From an uncultured Caryophanales bacterium (GTDB lineage Bacteria; Bacillota_I; Bacilli_A; RF39; UBA660), in NCBI GenBank assembly GCA_947571655.1, contig CANOYR010000004.1:1-64000 (forward strand): a stretch of DNA of 64,000 nt, in the 5' to 3' direction. Numbering within the stretch: position 1 is the first letter of the stretch; each line of letters starts with the position of its first letter. Position numbers and translations under genes: made by a program. This document shows positions 1-8,918 of this stretch, in pieces. Under the pieces are notes generated by a model. That model did not search any database, was not told the DNA's origin, and was given only the letters and a program-made list of their open reading frames with translations.

Positions 1-2
1 GG

Positions 3-311
3 TTTAATGGCACTTGTAATAATGGTAATTTCTATGACACTACTGATAATTCTGAGGATGTATATTATTACTATGATTATAGTAATCAGGGAAATATTAC
101 TAATAATAATACGAATATTAACCATGAGAACAGTAGTAATAGTAGTGAAGAAAGTACCTCTGATCAAACTAGTAGTTTAATTACAGAAAAAACTAGAATA
201 AATTATCCAGTGGAAAGTAACGAAAAAAGCGAAGAAAATCCAATGATAAAATTGTGTATTAGTTTATTTCTTCTTATATTTGGTGCAGGTGTAATTATAA
301 TTATTTTATAA
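3..311 (+). CDS. C-terminal part of a membrane-anchored Asn/Ser-rich protein (partial)
   Basis: The reading frame is open from the window edge to a TAA at 309-311, so only the last 102 residues are visible. They begin with an Asn/Tyr/Asp-rich stretch, continue as an Asn/Ser/Glu-rich low-complexity linker, and end in a single hydrophobic segment (KLCISLFLLIFGAGVIIIIL) right at the C-terminus. This is the architecture of an extracellular domain on a stalk held by a C-terminal membrane anchor. I see no LPXTG motif. The functional domain lies upstream of the window and cannot be named. A clear terminator follows. Confidence 0.7.
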   Translation, partial: FNGTCNNGNFYDTTDNSEDVYYYYDYSNQGNITNNNTNINHENSSNSSEESTSDQTSSLITEKTRINYPVESNEKSEENPMIKLCISLFLLIFGAGVIIIIL

Positions 312-332
312 AATTTACATATAATATATTTT

Positions 333-368
333 AGTTTTCTTGGGATTTTTCCTGAGAAAACTTTTTTG
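333..368 (+). terminator. Rho-independent terminator
   Basis: The inverted repeat AGTTTTCT (333-340) / AGAAAACT (355-362) is followed by a T run. It ends the transcript of the partial surface-protein gene. Confidence 0.75.
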
Positions 369-373
369 TAAAT

Positions 374-400
374 TTGTTTCATAATAAAATATGATATAAT
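374..400 (+). promoter_or_regulatory. Putative sigma-A promoter
   Basis: TATAAT lies at 395-400 with a TTGTTT/TTTGTT-like -35 element 15-16 bp upstream. It sits just before the lipase-like gene and after the preceding terminator. Confidence 0.5.
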
Positions 401-426
401 AGAATAAAATATGGAAGTGAAATGTT

Positions 427-1509
427 ATGACAATTAAACAATATATAGAAAAAAAGGGAGATTTTACCTTTGATGAATTACCATTTAATGAAGTTGATGG
501 TTTAATTCTTTCTCTTTTAAGTTACATTGATTTTAATGGAATTGTTTCAGAAGATGATCGTCATAAAATTCCCTTATATGAGGTATGTGCTCTCTTTTTT
601 CAAAAATATAGTCCAAAAGAAATTAAAAAATTTGTTCCTAAATTTCTTCGTAAATTAGTTTTTACATTTCAAGCAATGGCGGATACTGTACGATATCGAA
701 ATATATTATTTTATAATTATATAAAAAAGGTAGAGAAGGATACTCAATTTGGTGCAGTTTGTATGTTACTAAGTGATGGAACTTTGTTTGTTTCTTTTGA
801 AGGAACCGATGATTCTATTTCTGGATGGAAAGAAGATTTTCAAATGGCCTATCAATTTCCTGTTTTGGCTCAAAAACGAGCAGGGGAATATTTAAAGAAA
901 TGTGTTTCTCTTTTTGGACCAATGGTACGTGTTGGAGGGCATTCTAAAGGTGGAAATCTTGCGATGGCAAGTTATTTATTATCAGATTTTGTTACTCGTA
1001 GTAAAATCTTATGTATTTATAATAATGATGGTCCAGGTTTTCGACGAAAGGAGTATTGTTCTAAGCGTTATCAAAAAATGATTAAAAAATTGCATATGAT
1101 TGTTCCTGAGGAAAGTTTAGCAGGAATGTGTTTGAGGCATCCTACGAATTATAAAGTTATTAAAAGTAGTTTCAAAGGTTTTTTTCAGCATGATGGAAAT
1201 AGTTGGTTAGTAGATGATGTTTCTTTTCAAAGAGGAGTGTTATCTAGTCGAAGTAAAAGGATTGAAAAACGAGTATTTCAGTGGATTTGTAGTTATGATG
1301 ATGATTCTCGTGAAAAAATCGTTACTTCTTTATTTTCTATATTAGAAAGAGCAAAGGTTCAAGGATTAAGTGAGCTTCGAATTACTAAGATTAATAAAAT
1401 CATTGCTTTAATTAAAGAAAATCAGAATATGGATAAAGAAACTAGAAGATTTTTATTAAAAGCTTTTAAGAAGCTTTTATTGCAAAAAGAGGAAAAAAAT
1501 CCTTCTTAA
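427..1509 (+). CDS. Mbeg1-like / DUF2974 alpha/beta hydrolase (lipase-like)
   Basis: The protein has 360 residues. The nucleophile elbow GHSKGGNLA is at about residues 171-179, in the form G-H-S-K-G-G typical of the Mbeg1/DUF2974 family of lipase-like alpha/beta hydrolases. Upstream, the segment LFVSFEGTDDSISGWKEDF matches the family's 'FRGTD..' strand and oxyanion region. No signal peptide or membrane segment is seen, so it is probably cytosolic. It is a single-gene unit with its own promoter and a terminator behind it. The substrate is unknown; esterase or lipase activity is inferred from the family. Confidence 0.8.
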   Translation: MTIKQYIEKKGDFTFDELPFNEVDGLILSLLSYIDFNGIVSEDDRHKIPLYEVCALFFQKYSPKEIKKFVPKFLRKLVFTFQAMADTVRYRNILFYNYIKKVEKDTQFGAVCMLLSDGTLFVSFEGTDDSISGWKEDFQMAYQFPVLAQKRAGEYLKKCVSLFGPMVRVGGHSKGGNLAMASYLLSDFVTRSKILCIYNNDGPGFRRKEYCSKRYQKMIKKLHMIVPEESLAGMCLRHPTNYKVIKSSFKGFFQHDGNSWLVDDVSFQRGVLSSRSKRIEKRVFQWICSYDDDSREKIVTSLFSILERAKVQGLSELRITKINKIIALIKENQNMDKETRRFLLKAFKKLLLQKEEKNPS

Positions 1510-1538
1510 TATTTTTTTATATCGTTGTTATGAATAGG

Positions 1539-1568
1539 ACTGGTTCGATTTATTTTGACCAGTTTTTA
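1539..1568 (+). terminator. Rho-independent terminator
   Basis: ACTGGT (1539-1544) and ACCAGT (1558-1563) form a stem followed by TTTTTATTTT. Confidence 0.75.
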
Positions 1569-1679
1569 TTTTATTTTTTGTGGATTTGTTAAAAAAAGTA
1601 GAATATTAGCTTGGAACCATAGAGAGAATTGCAAATATTATGATATACTATAATCGATAAGTAAAAAGTAGGTGTGTCT

Positions 1680-2285
1680 ATGTCGGCTAAAATTAAGAAA
1701 ACAATTCAAAGAACATTAATTATTACAGGAGTCGTATGTTTAATTTTAATTGTTACTGCTGTGATTGTGATGAGTAATGATAATCTTCGCTTTAAACTAG
1801 AGTATGAATCTTTAAATAGAATTCCTTATGAAAATGGACGAAAGATTTCAGTAAAGATTCCTTGGAATAATCAGATTCAATATATAGAGGGAGAAGAGGT
1901 ATTAAAGGTTTTAAAAACAGGTTCTGGGGTTGTTTATTTTGGATATAATAGTTGTCCATGGTGTAGAAATATTATCGGTTTATTGATTGATGTTTCTAAA
2001 AAGAATCATGTTGAAGTTATTTACTATGTAGATATTCATCATGCAATTGATGGCATTACTGATGATTTAAAAGAAATCCTTAGCGAATATCTTCGAGAAA
2101 ATGAGGAAACAAAGGAGAAGGTATTAGCTGTTCCTGATGTTTATTTTTTAAAAAATGGGAAAATTGTTGGACATCATATTAGTACTGTTGAGAGTTATAA
2201 AAATCCATATCAGGGAATGAATCAGGGACAAAGAGATGAGTTAGAAAAAATATATCAAGATTTAATTGAGGAGATGAAAAAATGA
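1680..2285 (+). CDS. Membrane-anchored thioredoxin-like protein
   Basis: The protein has 201 residues. An N-terminal membrane segment (about residues 8-32) is followed by an extracytoplasmic thioredoxin-like fold with the redox motif SCPWCRNI (CPWC) and a C-terminal 'PDVYFLKNGKIVGHH' strand. This resembles the bacteriocin-accessory or TlpA-like thioredoxin proteins of Bacilli. A GTG at 1674 is possible, but it would overlap the ribosome-binding site, so ATG 1680 is preferred. Its stop overlaps the fmt start (ATGA), showing translational coupling. The partner protein is unknown; disulfide exchange at the cell surface is inferred. Confidence 0.75.
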   Translation: MSAKIKKTIQRTLIITGVVCLILIVTAVIVMSNDNLRFKLEYESLNRIPYENGRKISVKIPWNNQIQYIEGEEVLKVLKTGSGVVYFGYNSCPWCRNIIGLLIDVSKKNHVEVIYYVDIHHAIDGITDDLKEILSEYLRENEETKEKVLAVPDVYFLKNGKIVGHHISTVESYKNPYQGMNQGQRDELEKIYQDLIEEMKK

Positions 2286-3232
2286 AAAAAAAGAGTTTAA
2301 GAATTGTATTTATGGGAACTCCAGTATTTAGTGTTCCAGTTCTCGAAGGGTTAATTGAAAATTATCAAGTGGTTGGAGTAGTAACACAACCTGATAAGGC
2401 AGTTGGAAGGAAACATGAAATTAAGTTTTCACCGGTTAAAGAAATTGCGATTCGACATCAGATTCCTGTATTTCAGCCAGAAAAAATTAAAAAAGAATAT
2501 CAAGAGATTATCAATTTGAAACCAGATTTAATTGTTACTTGTGCTTATGGGCAGATGATTCCAAATGAATTACTAAAGTATCCAAAATATCATTCTATTA
2601 ATGTACATGCTTCTTTACTTCCTAAATTAAGAGGAGGATCCCCTATTCATAAAGCTATCATTCATAATTATTTAAGAACTGGTATTACTATTATGTATAT
2701 GGTAGAAAAAATGGATGCAGGGGATATTTTGGCACAAAAGGAAACTGTGATTAAGCAGGAGGATACTGCAGGTACTTTACATGATCGCTTGAGCTTGATG
2801 GGAAAAGAACTTTTGCTTTCTACTATTCCAGATTTAGTTCAGGGGAAGATCACTCCAGTTCCTCAAAATGAAGAGGAAGTAACTTATGCTTGGAATATTC
2901 AAAGAGAAGAGGAAAAAATAGATTTTACAAAAAGAACTATCGATATTTATAATCAAATTCGGGGTCTTAATCCATTTCCTGGAGCTTATGCTACTTTAGA
3001 TAAAAAAATCGTAAAGATCTATTCTTCTAGAATTAGTGAGAGTTTTTTTACAACAAAAAAAGATGGGGAAATTGGCAAAATTTATGAAGATGGAATTGGA
3101 GTAAGTACTAAAGATGGAGAAATTATTATTACAGAATTACAATTTGAAGGAAAAAAGAGAATGAAAGTTCGAGAATTTTTTCATGGTTTTGATGGAGAAA
3201 AGTTATTAGGAAAAATTTTTAATGAGGAATGA
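2282..3232 (+). CDS. fmt: Methionyl-tRNA formyltransferase
   Basis: Formylates initiator Met-tRNA using 10-formyl-tetrahydrofolate. The 316-residue length is normal for the family. The N-terminal formyltransferase domain carries the motif NVHASLLPKLRGGSPIHKAI (about residues 107-126), which includes the catalytic Asn/His region. The C-terminal OB-like domain contains 'RGLNPFPGAYA'. The gene overlaps the upstream thioredoxin-like gene by 4 bp. In many Bacillota fmt precedes rsmB, rlmN, prpC and prkC. Here rsmB is absent and four unknown ORFs occupy the interval before rlmN. Confidence 0.97.
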   Translation: MKKKSLRIVFMGTPVFSVPVLEGLIENYQVVGVVTQPDKAVGRKHEIKFSPVKEIAIRHQIPVFQPEKIKKEYQEIINLKPDLIVTCAYGQMIPNELLKYPKYHSINVHASLLPKLRGGSPIHKAIIHNYLRTGITIMYMVEKMDAGDILAQKETVIKQEDTAGTLHDRLSLMGKELLLSTIPDLVQGKITPVPQNEEEVTYAWNIQREEEKIDFTKRTIDIYNQIRGLNPFPGAYATLDKKIVKIYSSRISESFFTTKKDGEIGKIYEDGIGVSTKDGEIIITELQFEGKKRMKVREFFHGFDGEKLLGKIFNEE

Positions 3233-3236
3233 TAAA

Positions 3237-3980
3237 ATGAAGGAAGTATTAAGAAAATGCTTTGGTAAAGAAAAAGAAGAGCGTTTTCATGCGATTGCGA
3301 TGTTAATTATTTCTTTTCTTTTTATTTCTATAGTTGTTATTGTTGTGAGAATAAATGATGAACAGTCTTTAGAGAAAGTACCAGAAAATTCTTTATCTCC
3401 TACTGCTTCTAATATTCCTAATATAATCGATGAATTGGAAGAGAATATAGATGATACTGTAGATTTAGAAGCGGAGATTAACTATAGTTACTTGTATACA
3501 TTTACTTTGGATCAAACACAAGAAGTGATTACTGGAAAGCGTTTTGATGAAAAGGAAATTTTTACAGTTGTTTCATCTAATGGAAATCAGGAGTATGTAA
3601 AATTTAATGGGAATTATTTGGAGAAGAAGGAAGGAAAATATCATCTTGTGGATGAATTAAGTCCTAATATTATGTATTCGAATTTGGATTTACTATTTGA
3701 AGTTTTAGAAGAAATGATACCTGATGTTTCAATTAATCAATATACTTATATGATTCCTACTTTGGAACTTTTAAAGGCTTATTATAAAGATTCTACTTTT
3801 ACTGCTCCTAATACATATAATTCGGTGGTTATTACTAGAAATAATCAGACAATTGAAAAGATTCAATTGGATTATTCTAATTTTTATTCTTTTCTTCAAG
3901 GAAGGTCTGTTTATTATGTGATTGAAATGGAGTTTAATAAAGTTGGAACTACAGAGGACTTTATGATTCATTTGGATTGA
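3237..3980 (+). CDS. Unknown single-pass membrane protein
   Basis: Not recognised. The protein has 247 residues if started at ATG 3237, which has an AGGA ribosome-binding site 8 bp upstream inside the end of fmt. An in-frame ATG at 3222 would overlap fmt further. A basic N-terminus is followed by one membrane segment (about residues 20-41), an acidic Ser/Pro linker and a soluble extracytoplasmic domain. The polarity suggests the domain is outside the cell. It forms an apparent operon with fmt and the next three small genes. Confidence 0.7.
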   Translation: MKEVLRKCFGKEKEERFHAIAMLIISFLFISIVVIVVRINDEQSLEKVPENSLSPTASNIPNIIDELEENIDDTVDLEAEINYSYLYTFTLDQTQEVITGKRFDEKEIFTVVSSNGNQEYVKFNGNYLEKKEGKYHLVDELSPNIMYSNLDLLFEVLEEMIPDVSINQYTYMIPTLELLKAYYKDSTFTAPNTYNSVVITRNNQTIEKIQLDYSNFYSFLQGRSVYYVIEMEFNKVGTTEDFMIHLD

Positions 3981-4027
3981 CAGTTTAAAAAAAAGATGAG
4001 ATAATGTTTACAATAGGAGTGAGGTCT

Positions 4028-4333
4028 ATGTTAGAAACTGAACTAGAGCTTTCCAATTATAATCAGGATGATAGTTTTATCAATACAGAATCGTTTTCGT
4101 TGTTAGAAGATACTCTTTATTTGGGAGAAGAGTCTCAAATGGATGGTTTTACTTTAGAATTGACGTCTTCTTTTTCTTTTTTTCCTAAGGAAAAAATAGA
4201 AGAACTCGATTACGATTGGAAGAAGGAGAAGAAGGTTTCTTATTCTACTCTTCAAATTTTTACGATTACTTGTTATATTAGTAGTTTTTTGATTGCAAGT
4301 ATCGGATTGATTTTTCTTTTTTTACAGAGATAG
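4028..4333 (+). CDS. Unknown small tail-anchored membrane protein
   Basis: Not recognised. The protein has 101 residues from ATG 4028, which has AGGAG 8 bp upstream; a start at 4004 lacks such a site. The N-terminal about 70 residues are acidic (Glu/Asp/Ser-rich), followed by Lys-rich residues and a C-terminal hydrophobic helix (FTITCYISSFLIASIGLIFLF). This is a tail-anchored topology with the acidic part probably cytoplasmic. It lies 47 bp after the preceding ORF in the same direction. Confidence 0.6.
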   Translation: MLETELELSNYNQDDSFINTESFSLLEDTLYLGEESQMDGFTLELTSSFSFFPKEKIEELDYDWKKEKKVSYSTLQIFTITCYISSFLIASIGLIFLFLQR

Positions 4334-4349
4334 GAAAAGGAGAAATTTT

Positions 4350-4781
4350 ATGGAATTTGATGAAGAAAAAAATGAAAAATTTCTAAAATTGGTACAAAAG
4401 CATCAACATCGTTTTGATGAAATGGGTTATGAATTTTATGACTTAGATACCCCGTCTTTTGATGGTAAAATTGAACGAGCTGTTTTTGTATTTGAAGTTT
4501 TGGAAATTTACCATTTGTTGGATGAGAATACGGTTATTTCTAATATCGAAGAATATCATCCTCAAATATTTAAAAGAGATGAAATTGATGGATTTACTTT
4601 TTTGAGAAATCAGGTTCCTTATTGTATTACTTTTACAAATATGGTTCCTAAGGATGGTCAGAAAGTAATTACGTTTGGTGTAACCAATGATTTTAATCTT
4701 GTAGAGAAAGAAAACCAGTTAATTGAAATTTTTGAGTTATTTCAAAAAGGAAATAGTATTAGAAAGCTTCATCGTTGGTGA
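4350..4781 (+). CDS. Unknown cytosolic protein
   Basis: Not recognised. The protein has 143 residues with no membrane segment. It is rich in Glu, Phe and Asp, with a start preceded by AGGAGA (spacing about 8). It is co-directional and tightly spaced between two small membrane proteins, suggesting one transcript fmt to the 4803 gene. Confidence 0.65.
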   Translation: MEFDEEKNEKFLKLVQKHQHRFDEMGYEFYDLDTPSFDGKIERAVFVFEVLEIYHLLDENTVISNIEEYHPQIFKRDEIDGFTFLRNQVPYCITFTNMVPKDGQKVITFGVTNDFNLVEKENQLIEIFELFQKGNSIRKLHRW

Positions 4782-4802
4782 AAATAAAGAGAGGGATGCA
4801 AT

Positions 4803-5144
4803 ATGGATAATGAGATTAAAGAAAAGGATTTCATAATGATTGATGGGGTTTCTTATGTGAAACCACATTTTGTTGTAAAGGCAGATCCTCAAGCTAGGAA
4901 TGATGTAACTTTAAATGAAATTCATTCTGAAAAAATACCTACAGAATCAGTGGAGAAGATGAACCAACCTATGGTTTTTCTTTCTGATGATATTGAATCT
5001 GTTTCTAAAAATCATCAGGAAAATTTAGAGGATGAGGAGCTAATAGAAATTATTCCGAATGCTTTTTCAGGAATGTATGTTTTTATATCAATTTTGATGG
5101 TTATGATGATTGCGATATCTATTCTTGGTATCATCTTGTCGTAA
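4803..5144 (+). CDS. Unknown small tail-anchored membrane protein
   Basis: Not recognised. The protein has 113 residues: a hydrophilic N-terminal part with 'MIDGVSYVKPHFVVKAD' and a single hydrophobic helix at the very C-terminus (about residues 90-112). A GAGGG ribosome-binding site precedes the ATG. It is the last gene before a terminator, so it closes the fmt transcript. Confidence 0.6.
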   Translation: MDNEIKEKDFIMIDGVSYVKPHFVVKADPQARNDVTLNEIHSEKIPTESVEKMNQPMVFLSDDIESVSKNHQENLEDEELIEIIPNAFSGMYVFISILMVMMIAISILGIILS

Positions 5145-5172
5145 ACTTTACACTTTATTTTTCAAAAAAGAG

Positions 5173-5199
5173 GATTATCTTAGTAGATAGTCTTTTTTT
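5173..5199 (+). terminator. Rho-independent terminator
   Basis: GATTATCT (5173-5180), loop TAGT, AGATAGTC (5185-5192), then seven T. It separates the fmt transcript from rlmN. Confidence 0.8.
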
Positions 5200-5204
5200 C
5201 GTAT

Positions 5205-5231
5205 TTGGAATGTAGTAGAACGTGCTATAAT
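5205..5231 (+). promoter_or_regulatory. Putative promoter for the rlmN-prpC-prkC operon
   Basis: TTGGAA (5205-5210) and TATAAT (5226-5231) with 15 bp between. The spacing is short, but the position directly after a terminator and before rlmN supports it. Confidence 0.5.
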
Positions 5232-5252
5232 AAAAGTGTGGAAGTGAAGCCT

Positions 5253-6296
5253 ATGCAAAATATTTATGACTTGACTTTGAGTAATCTTGAGGAATACTTT
5301 GTTCGTAAAGGTGATAAAAAATTTCGTGCTGTTCAGCTGTTTGAATGGCTTTATCGAAAAAAAGTGTCTTCCTTTACAGAAATGTCAAATTTAAAAAAAG
5401 AAGTAATTATTGATTTACAGAGTGATTTTACAATTTCAAGTGTTAAAATTGTAAAGGTAGAACGAGATATTGATGTTCATAAATATCTATTTTCTTTGAA
5501 TGATAAAGAAAAGGTAGAAGCGGTTTTAATGAATCATGATTATGGAAATAGTGTTTGTATTTCTACACAAGTCGGTTGTAATATGGGGTGTAAATTCTGT
5601 GAGAGTGGTCGATTAAAAAAAGTAAGAAATTTAGAAACTCATGAGATGGTAGAGCAGCTTTTGGCAATTGAAAGAGACTATGGAAAAAGAATTAGCCATG
5701 TTGTTGTTATGGGAATTGGGGAACCGTTCGATAATTATGATCATTTGGTTCACTTTATTGAAATTATTAACAATGATCATGGTCTTGCATTAGGAAGTAG
5801 ACATATTACAGTATCTACTTGTGGAATCGTTCCTAAGATTTTAGAATTTTCTACGTTACCCTATCAAGTTAATTTGGCAGTTAGTTTACATGCTTCTAAT
5901 AATGAGCTAAGAAACAAGATTATGCCAATTAATAAGGTATATCCATTAGAAGTATTAATCGATGCTTTAAAAAAATATGTGGAAAAGACAAATCGAAGAG
6001 TAACCTTTGAATATATTTTATTAAGTGGAGTAAATGATACCGTAGAAGACGCAAGATGTTTGGCTCATTTGGTTCGAGGACTTAATTGTTATATTAATTT
6101 AATTCCTTATAATGAAACAAATCATATAGAATTTAAGAGGAGTAAAAAGGAAACAATTTTGTTATTTTATGATATACTTAAGAAGAATAAAGTAAATGCT
6201 ACCATTCGTAGAGAATTTGGATCTAAGATAAGTGCTGCATGTGGACAGCTAAGAAGTAAGAAGGAGGAAGACGATGAAATCATTTTGTATGACTGA
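5253..6296 (+). CDS. rlmN: 23S rRNA (adenine2503-C2)-methyltransferase, radical SAM
   Basis: The protein has 347 residues from ATG 5253 (GGAAG ribosome-binding site). An upstream TTG start at 5205 would overlap the promoter and is rejected. The radical-SAM cluster motif CNMGCKFCESG (CX3CX2C) and the family segments 'ISTQVGCNMGCKFC', 'VVMGIGEPFDNYD' and the C-terminal catalytic Cys region 'REFGSKISAACGQL' are all present. Methylates A2503 of 23S rRNA and A37 of some tRNAs (family knowledge). Its end overlaps prpC by 23 bp, indicating coupling. Confidence 0.96.
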   Translation: MQNIYDLTLSNLEEYFVRKGDKKFRAVQLFEWLYRKKVSSFTEMSNLKKEVIIDLQSDFTISSVKIVKVERDIDVHKYLFSLNDKEKVEAVLMNHDYGNSVCISTQVGCNMGCKFCESGRLKKVRNLETHEMVEQLLAIERDYGKRISHVVVMGIGEPFDNYDHLVHFIEIINNDHGLALGSRHITVSTCGIVPKILEFSTLPYQVNLAVSLHASNNELRNKIMPINKVYPLEVLIDALKKYVEKTNRRVTFEYILLSGVNDTVEDARCLAHLVRGLNCYINLIPYNETNHIEFKRSKKETILLFYDILKKNKVNATIRREFGSKISAACGQLRSKKEEDDEIILYD

Positions 6297-7020
6297 CACA
6301 GGAAAAGTGAGAGATCATAATGAAGATAGTGTGATTGTTGTTAGAAATAAAGATAATGATTATTTACTAGCTGTTGCAGATGGAATGGGAGGACATTCCG
6401 CTGGAGAAGTAGCATCTTCTATCGCAATTAGTTATTTAGGAAAACATTTTCAGGAAACGTTTTTGAGTCTTAGTAAAGAAGAAGCAATCGATTGGCTTCG
6501 TCATTCAGTAACAGAAATTAATCATATGATTTATAGTTATGCAGATGATCATCCAGAAAGTAAAGGAATGGGTTCTACCTTGGTTGTAGCGATTCATACG
6601 AAGGATTATATTTTATTTGGCAATATTGGTGATTCTAGTGGATTTGTCATGAAAAATAATAAGCTGCATAAAGTAACCTATGATCATACGCTTGTCAATT
6701 TATTAGTAACTGCTGGTGAACTTACCAAGGAGGAAGCGAAAAATCACCCAAAAAAGAATGTATTAATGAAGGCTTTGGGTGCGACTAATCCGATTGACAT
6801 TGATGTGTTTGACTGTGATATGGGGGTTACCCAGTTATTCTTATGTAGTGATGGATTAACAAATATGTTAGAGGAGGATCAAATTCAAAAGGTATTGAAC
6901 AGTGATGAATTTGTTGAAGATAAGGTTAATCGATTAATTGCAAAAGCTAATAATCGAGGGGGTCTTGATAATATTTCAATCGCATATTTAATTATAGATA
7001 GAGAAGGTGAAGAAGAATGA
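6274..7020 (+). CDS. prpC: PP2C-type protein serine/threonine phosphatase
   Basis: The protein has 248 residues. The PPM/PP2C metal-binding motifs are visible: 'TDTGKVRDHNEDS' at the N-terminus, 'VADGMGGHSAGEVAS', 'GNIGDSSGFV', 'LCSDGLTNML' and 'GGLDNISIAYL'. The start lies within the end of rlmN after AGGAGG, and its stop overlaps the kinase start (ATGA). This is the classic stp/prpC-prkC pair: it removes phosphate from targets of the adjacent kinase. Confidence 0.95.
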   Translation: MKSFCMTDTGKVRDHNEDSVIVVRNKDNDYLLAVADGMGGHSAGEVASSIAISYLGKHFQETFLSLSKEEAIDWLRHSVTEINHMIYSYADDHPESKGMGSTLVVAIHTKDYILFGNIGDSSGFVMKNNKLHKVTYDHTLVNLLVTAGELTKEEAKNHPKKNVLMKALGATNPIDIDVFDCDMGVTQLFLCSDGLTNMLEEDQIQKVLNSDEFVEDKVNRLIAKANNRGGLDNISIAYLIIDREGEEE

Positions 7021-8903
7021 TAGAAAAGGGGCAAAAAATTAACGATCGTTATGAGATTATTAAAAGTATTGGTGAAGGTGGTATGGCCAATGTTTATTTA
7101 GCCTATGATACTATTTTGGATCGCCGGGTTGCAATTAAGGTGTTAAGAGGAGATTTATCTAATGATGAGAAATTTGTTCGTCGTTTTCAACGTGAAGCAT
7201 TGTCTGCTTCTAGTTTGTCTCACCCCAATATTGTAGAGATGTATGATGTAGGAGAAGACCATGGGATTTATTATATTGTTATGGAATATATTGAGGGGAA
7301 AACATTAAAACAGCTAATTAAGAAGAGAGGTAGTCTTACTTTGAGTGAGGCAATTGATATTATGCTTCAACTTACTGATGGAATTAGTCAGGCACATGAT
7401 AGTTATATTATTCATCGTGATTTAAAGCCTCAAAATATTTTAATTAAAGAAGATGGGTTGATTAAAATTACAGATTTTGGAATTGCGATGGCACTTAATA
7501 GTACTCAATTAACTCAGACCAATTCTGTGATGGGTTCCGTTCATTATCTACCTCCAGAGCAAGCAAGTGGAAAAGGTTCTACTATTCGTAGTGATATTTA
7601 TTCTATGGGGATTTTATTTTATGAATTATTGACAGGAACTCTTCCTTTTAAAGGGGATAATGCAGTAGAAATTGCTTTGAAGCAGATGCGTGATGATATT
7701 CCTAAAATTCGCAAAAAAAATCCTGCGATTCCGCAGAGTGTTGAGAATGTCGTTTTAAGAGCGACTGCTAAAAATCCAAAAAATCGTTATGCAGATGTAA
7801 AAGAGATGCATGCAGATTTGTTGACGGTTTTAAATGATGAACGAATCGATGAAAAGAGAATTGAATTTAAGTATCCAGAGCATGAGTTAGATGATAGTAC
7901 CAAAAATATTGCAGCAGTTAAGAAAAAAACAGAGGAAAAAATTAAAGATACAGAAAAGGAAATAGAAGAGAAAGAAGAAGAATCTTCAATTCCTGCAATT
8001 TCAGAAGAGCCTGAGAAAGAAGAGGCTGTTTTAGAAAAGGAAGAGGAGGAAGTTGAGGAAATAGAAGATGACAAGATTATTAAGCGCACTAATGTTGTTA
8101 TTTGGATTTTAACTGGTATTTTTACAGTCGCTGTTATCGCGGCAGTTAGTATTTTTGTGATACTTCCTGCAGTTACTAAAAATCCAGATATAGAAATTCC
8201 TAATGTTTCTAAACTTACTGTAATTGATGCTGAAAGGCAGCTAAAAGACGCTGGGTTTGAGGTTGCTTTAGAAACGATGAAAGAGGAAAGTGATACTATT
8301 GAGAAGGGTCTTGTTACTAGGACTTCTCCTGGTGCTGGAAGAACTGTAAAAAAAGGAACGATTATTACAATTTATGAATCTACTGGGCAGCAGACTTATG
8401 AGGTAGAGGATTTTACTGGAAAAAATTATATTGAAGTACAAACAGAACTGGAGAAGTTATATGGATTAAAAGTTGAAGTTGTGGAACGCGAGATCGATGA
8501 TTCAGATCAATATACTTCTCAACAGATTGTTGGTCAAAGTGTAGATCCAGGAACTACTTTGAAAAAGGGAGATTCAATTACTCTATATATTCCAGAAGCA
8601 GATGATGGATATCCTGATATGGTTGCGGATGGTTGGACACTAGATGATGTTCGAGCATTTTGTGATAAGTATGGAATTACTTTAACAATTGAGTACTTTC
8701 CAACGACAGATTCTCCTGAAGGTACGTTAATTTCTCAATCAAGAAGTCCAAAAACACCAATTGTTAAGGGAAGTGTGTTTAAAATTACGGTTGCTCAAGA
8801 ACCAGTTGCGACACCAACTCCAACCCCAACGAAATCTCCTGATTTAGGTATTTTTCCAACACCAACACCAACATCATCACCAAGTACAAATCCAGTTGAA
8901 TAA
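7017..8903 (+). CDS. prkC: PASTA-domain serine/threonine protein kinase
   Basis: The protein has 628 residues. The cytoplasmic Hanks-type kinase (about 1-275) has GEGGMANVY, the VAIK lysine, HRDLKPQN (about 134) and DFG (about 152). Next come an unusually Glu/Lys-rich juxtamembrane linker (about 280-352), one membrane helix (about 358-384), three PASTA repeats (about 393-590) and a Thr/Pro-rich tail (PTPTPTKSP). PASTA domains sense cell-wall muropeptides or lipid II in this family. The 4-bp overlap with prpC marks a kinase/phosphatase pair. The Thr/Pro tail is shared in style with two other surface proteins in the window. Confidence 0.96.
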   Translation: MIEKGQKINDRYEIIKSIGEGGMANVYLAYDTILDRRVAIKVLRGDLSNDEKFVRRFQREALSASSLSHPNIVEMYDVGEDHGIYYIVMEYIEGKTLKQLIKKRGSLTLSEAIDIMLQLTDGISQAHDSYIIHRDLKPQNILIKEDGLIKITDFGIAMALNSTQLTQTNSVMGSVHYLPPEQASGKGSTIRSDIYSMGILFYELLTGTLPFKGDNAVEIALKQMRDDIPKIRKKNPAIPQSVENVVLRATAKNPKNRYADVKEMHADLLTVLNDERIDEKRIEFKYPEHELDDSTKNIAAVKKKTEEKIKDTEKEIEEKEEESSIPAISEEPEKEEAVLEKEEEEVEEIEDDKIIKRTNVVIWILTGIFTVAVIAAVSIFVILPAVTKNPDIEIPNVSKLTVIDAERQLKDAGFEVALETMKEESDTIEKGLVTRTSPGAGRTVKKGTIITIYESTGQQTYEVEDFTGKNYIEVQTELEKLYGLKVEVVEREIDDSDQYTSQQIVGQSVDPGTTLKKGDSITLYIPEADDGYPDMVADGWTLDDVRAFCDKYGITLTIEYFPTTDSPEGTLISQSRSPKTPIVKGSVFKITVAQEPVATPTPTPTKSPDLGIFPTPTPTSSPSTNPVE

Positions 8904-8918
8904 AAAAGAGGGGGGTTT

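Noticed and set aside
5253-6296. UGA recoding (Mycoplasma-like code)
   Set aside because: fmt, rlmN and prpC end properly at TGA and conserved Trp positions use TGG, so the standard code applies.
7787-8089. Minus-strand Ser-rich reading frame opposite prkC
   Set aside because: It is the complement of the Glu/Lys-rich linker codons of the kinase; no ribosome-binding site.
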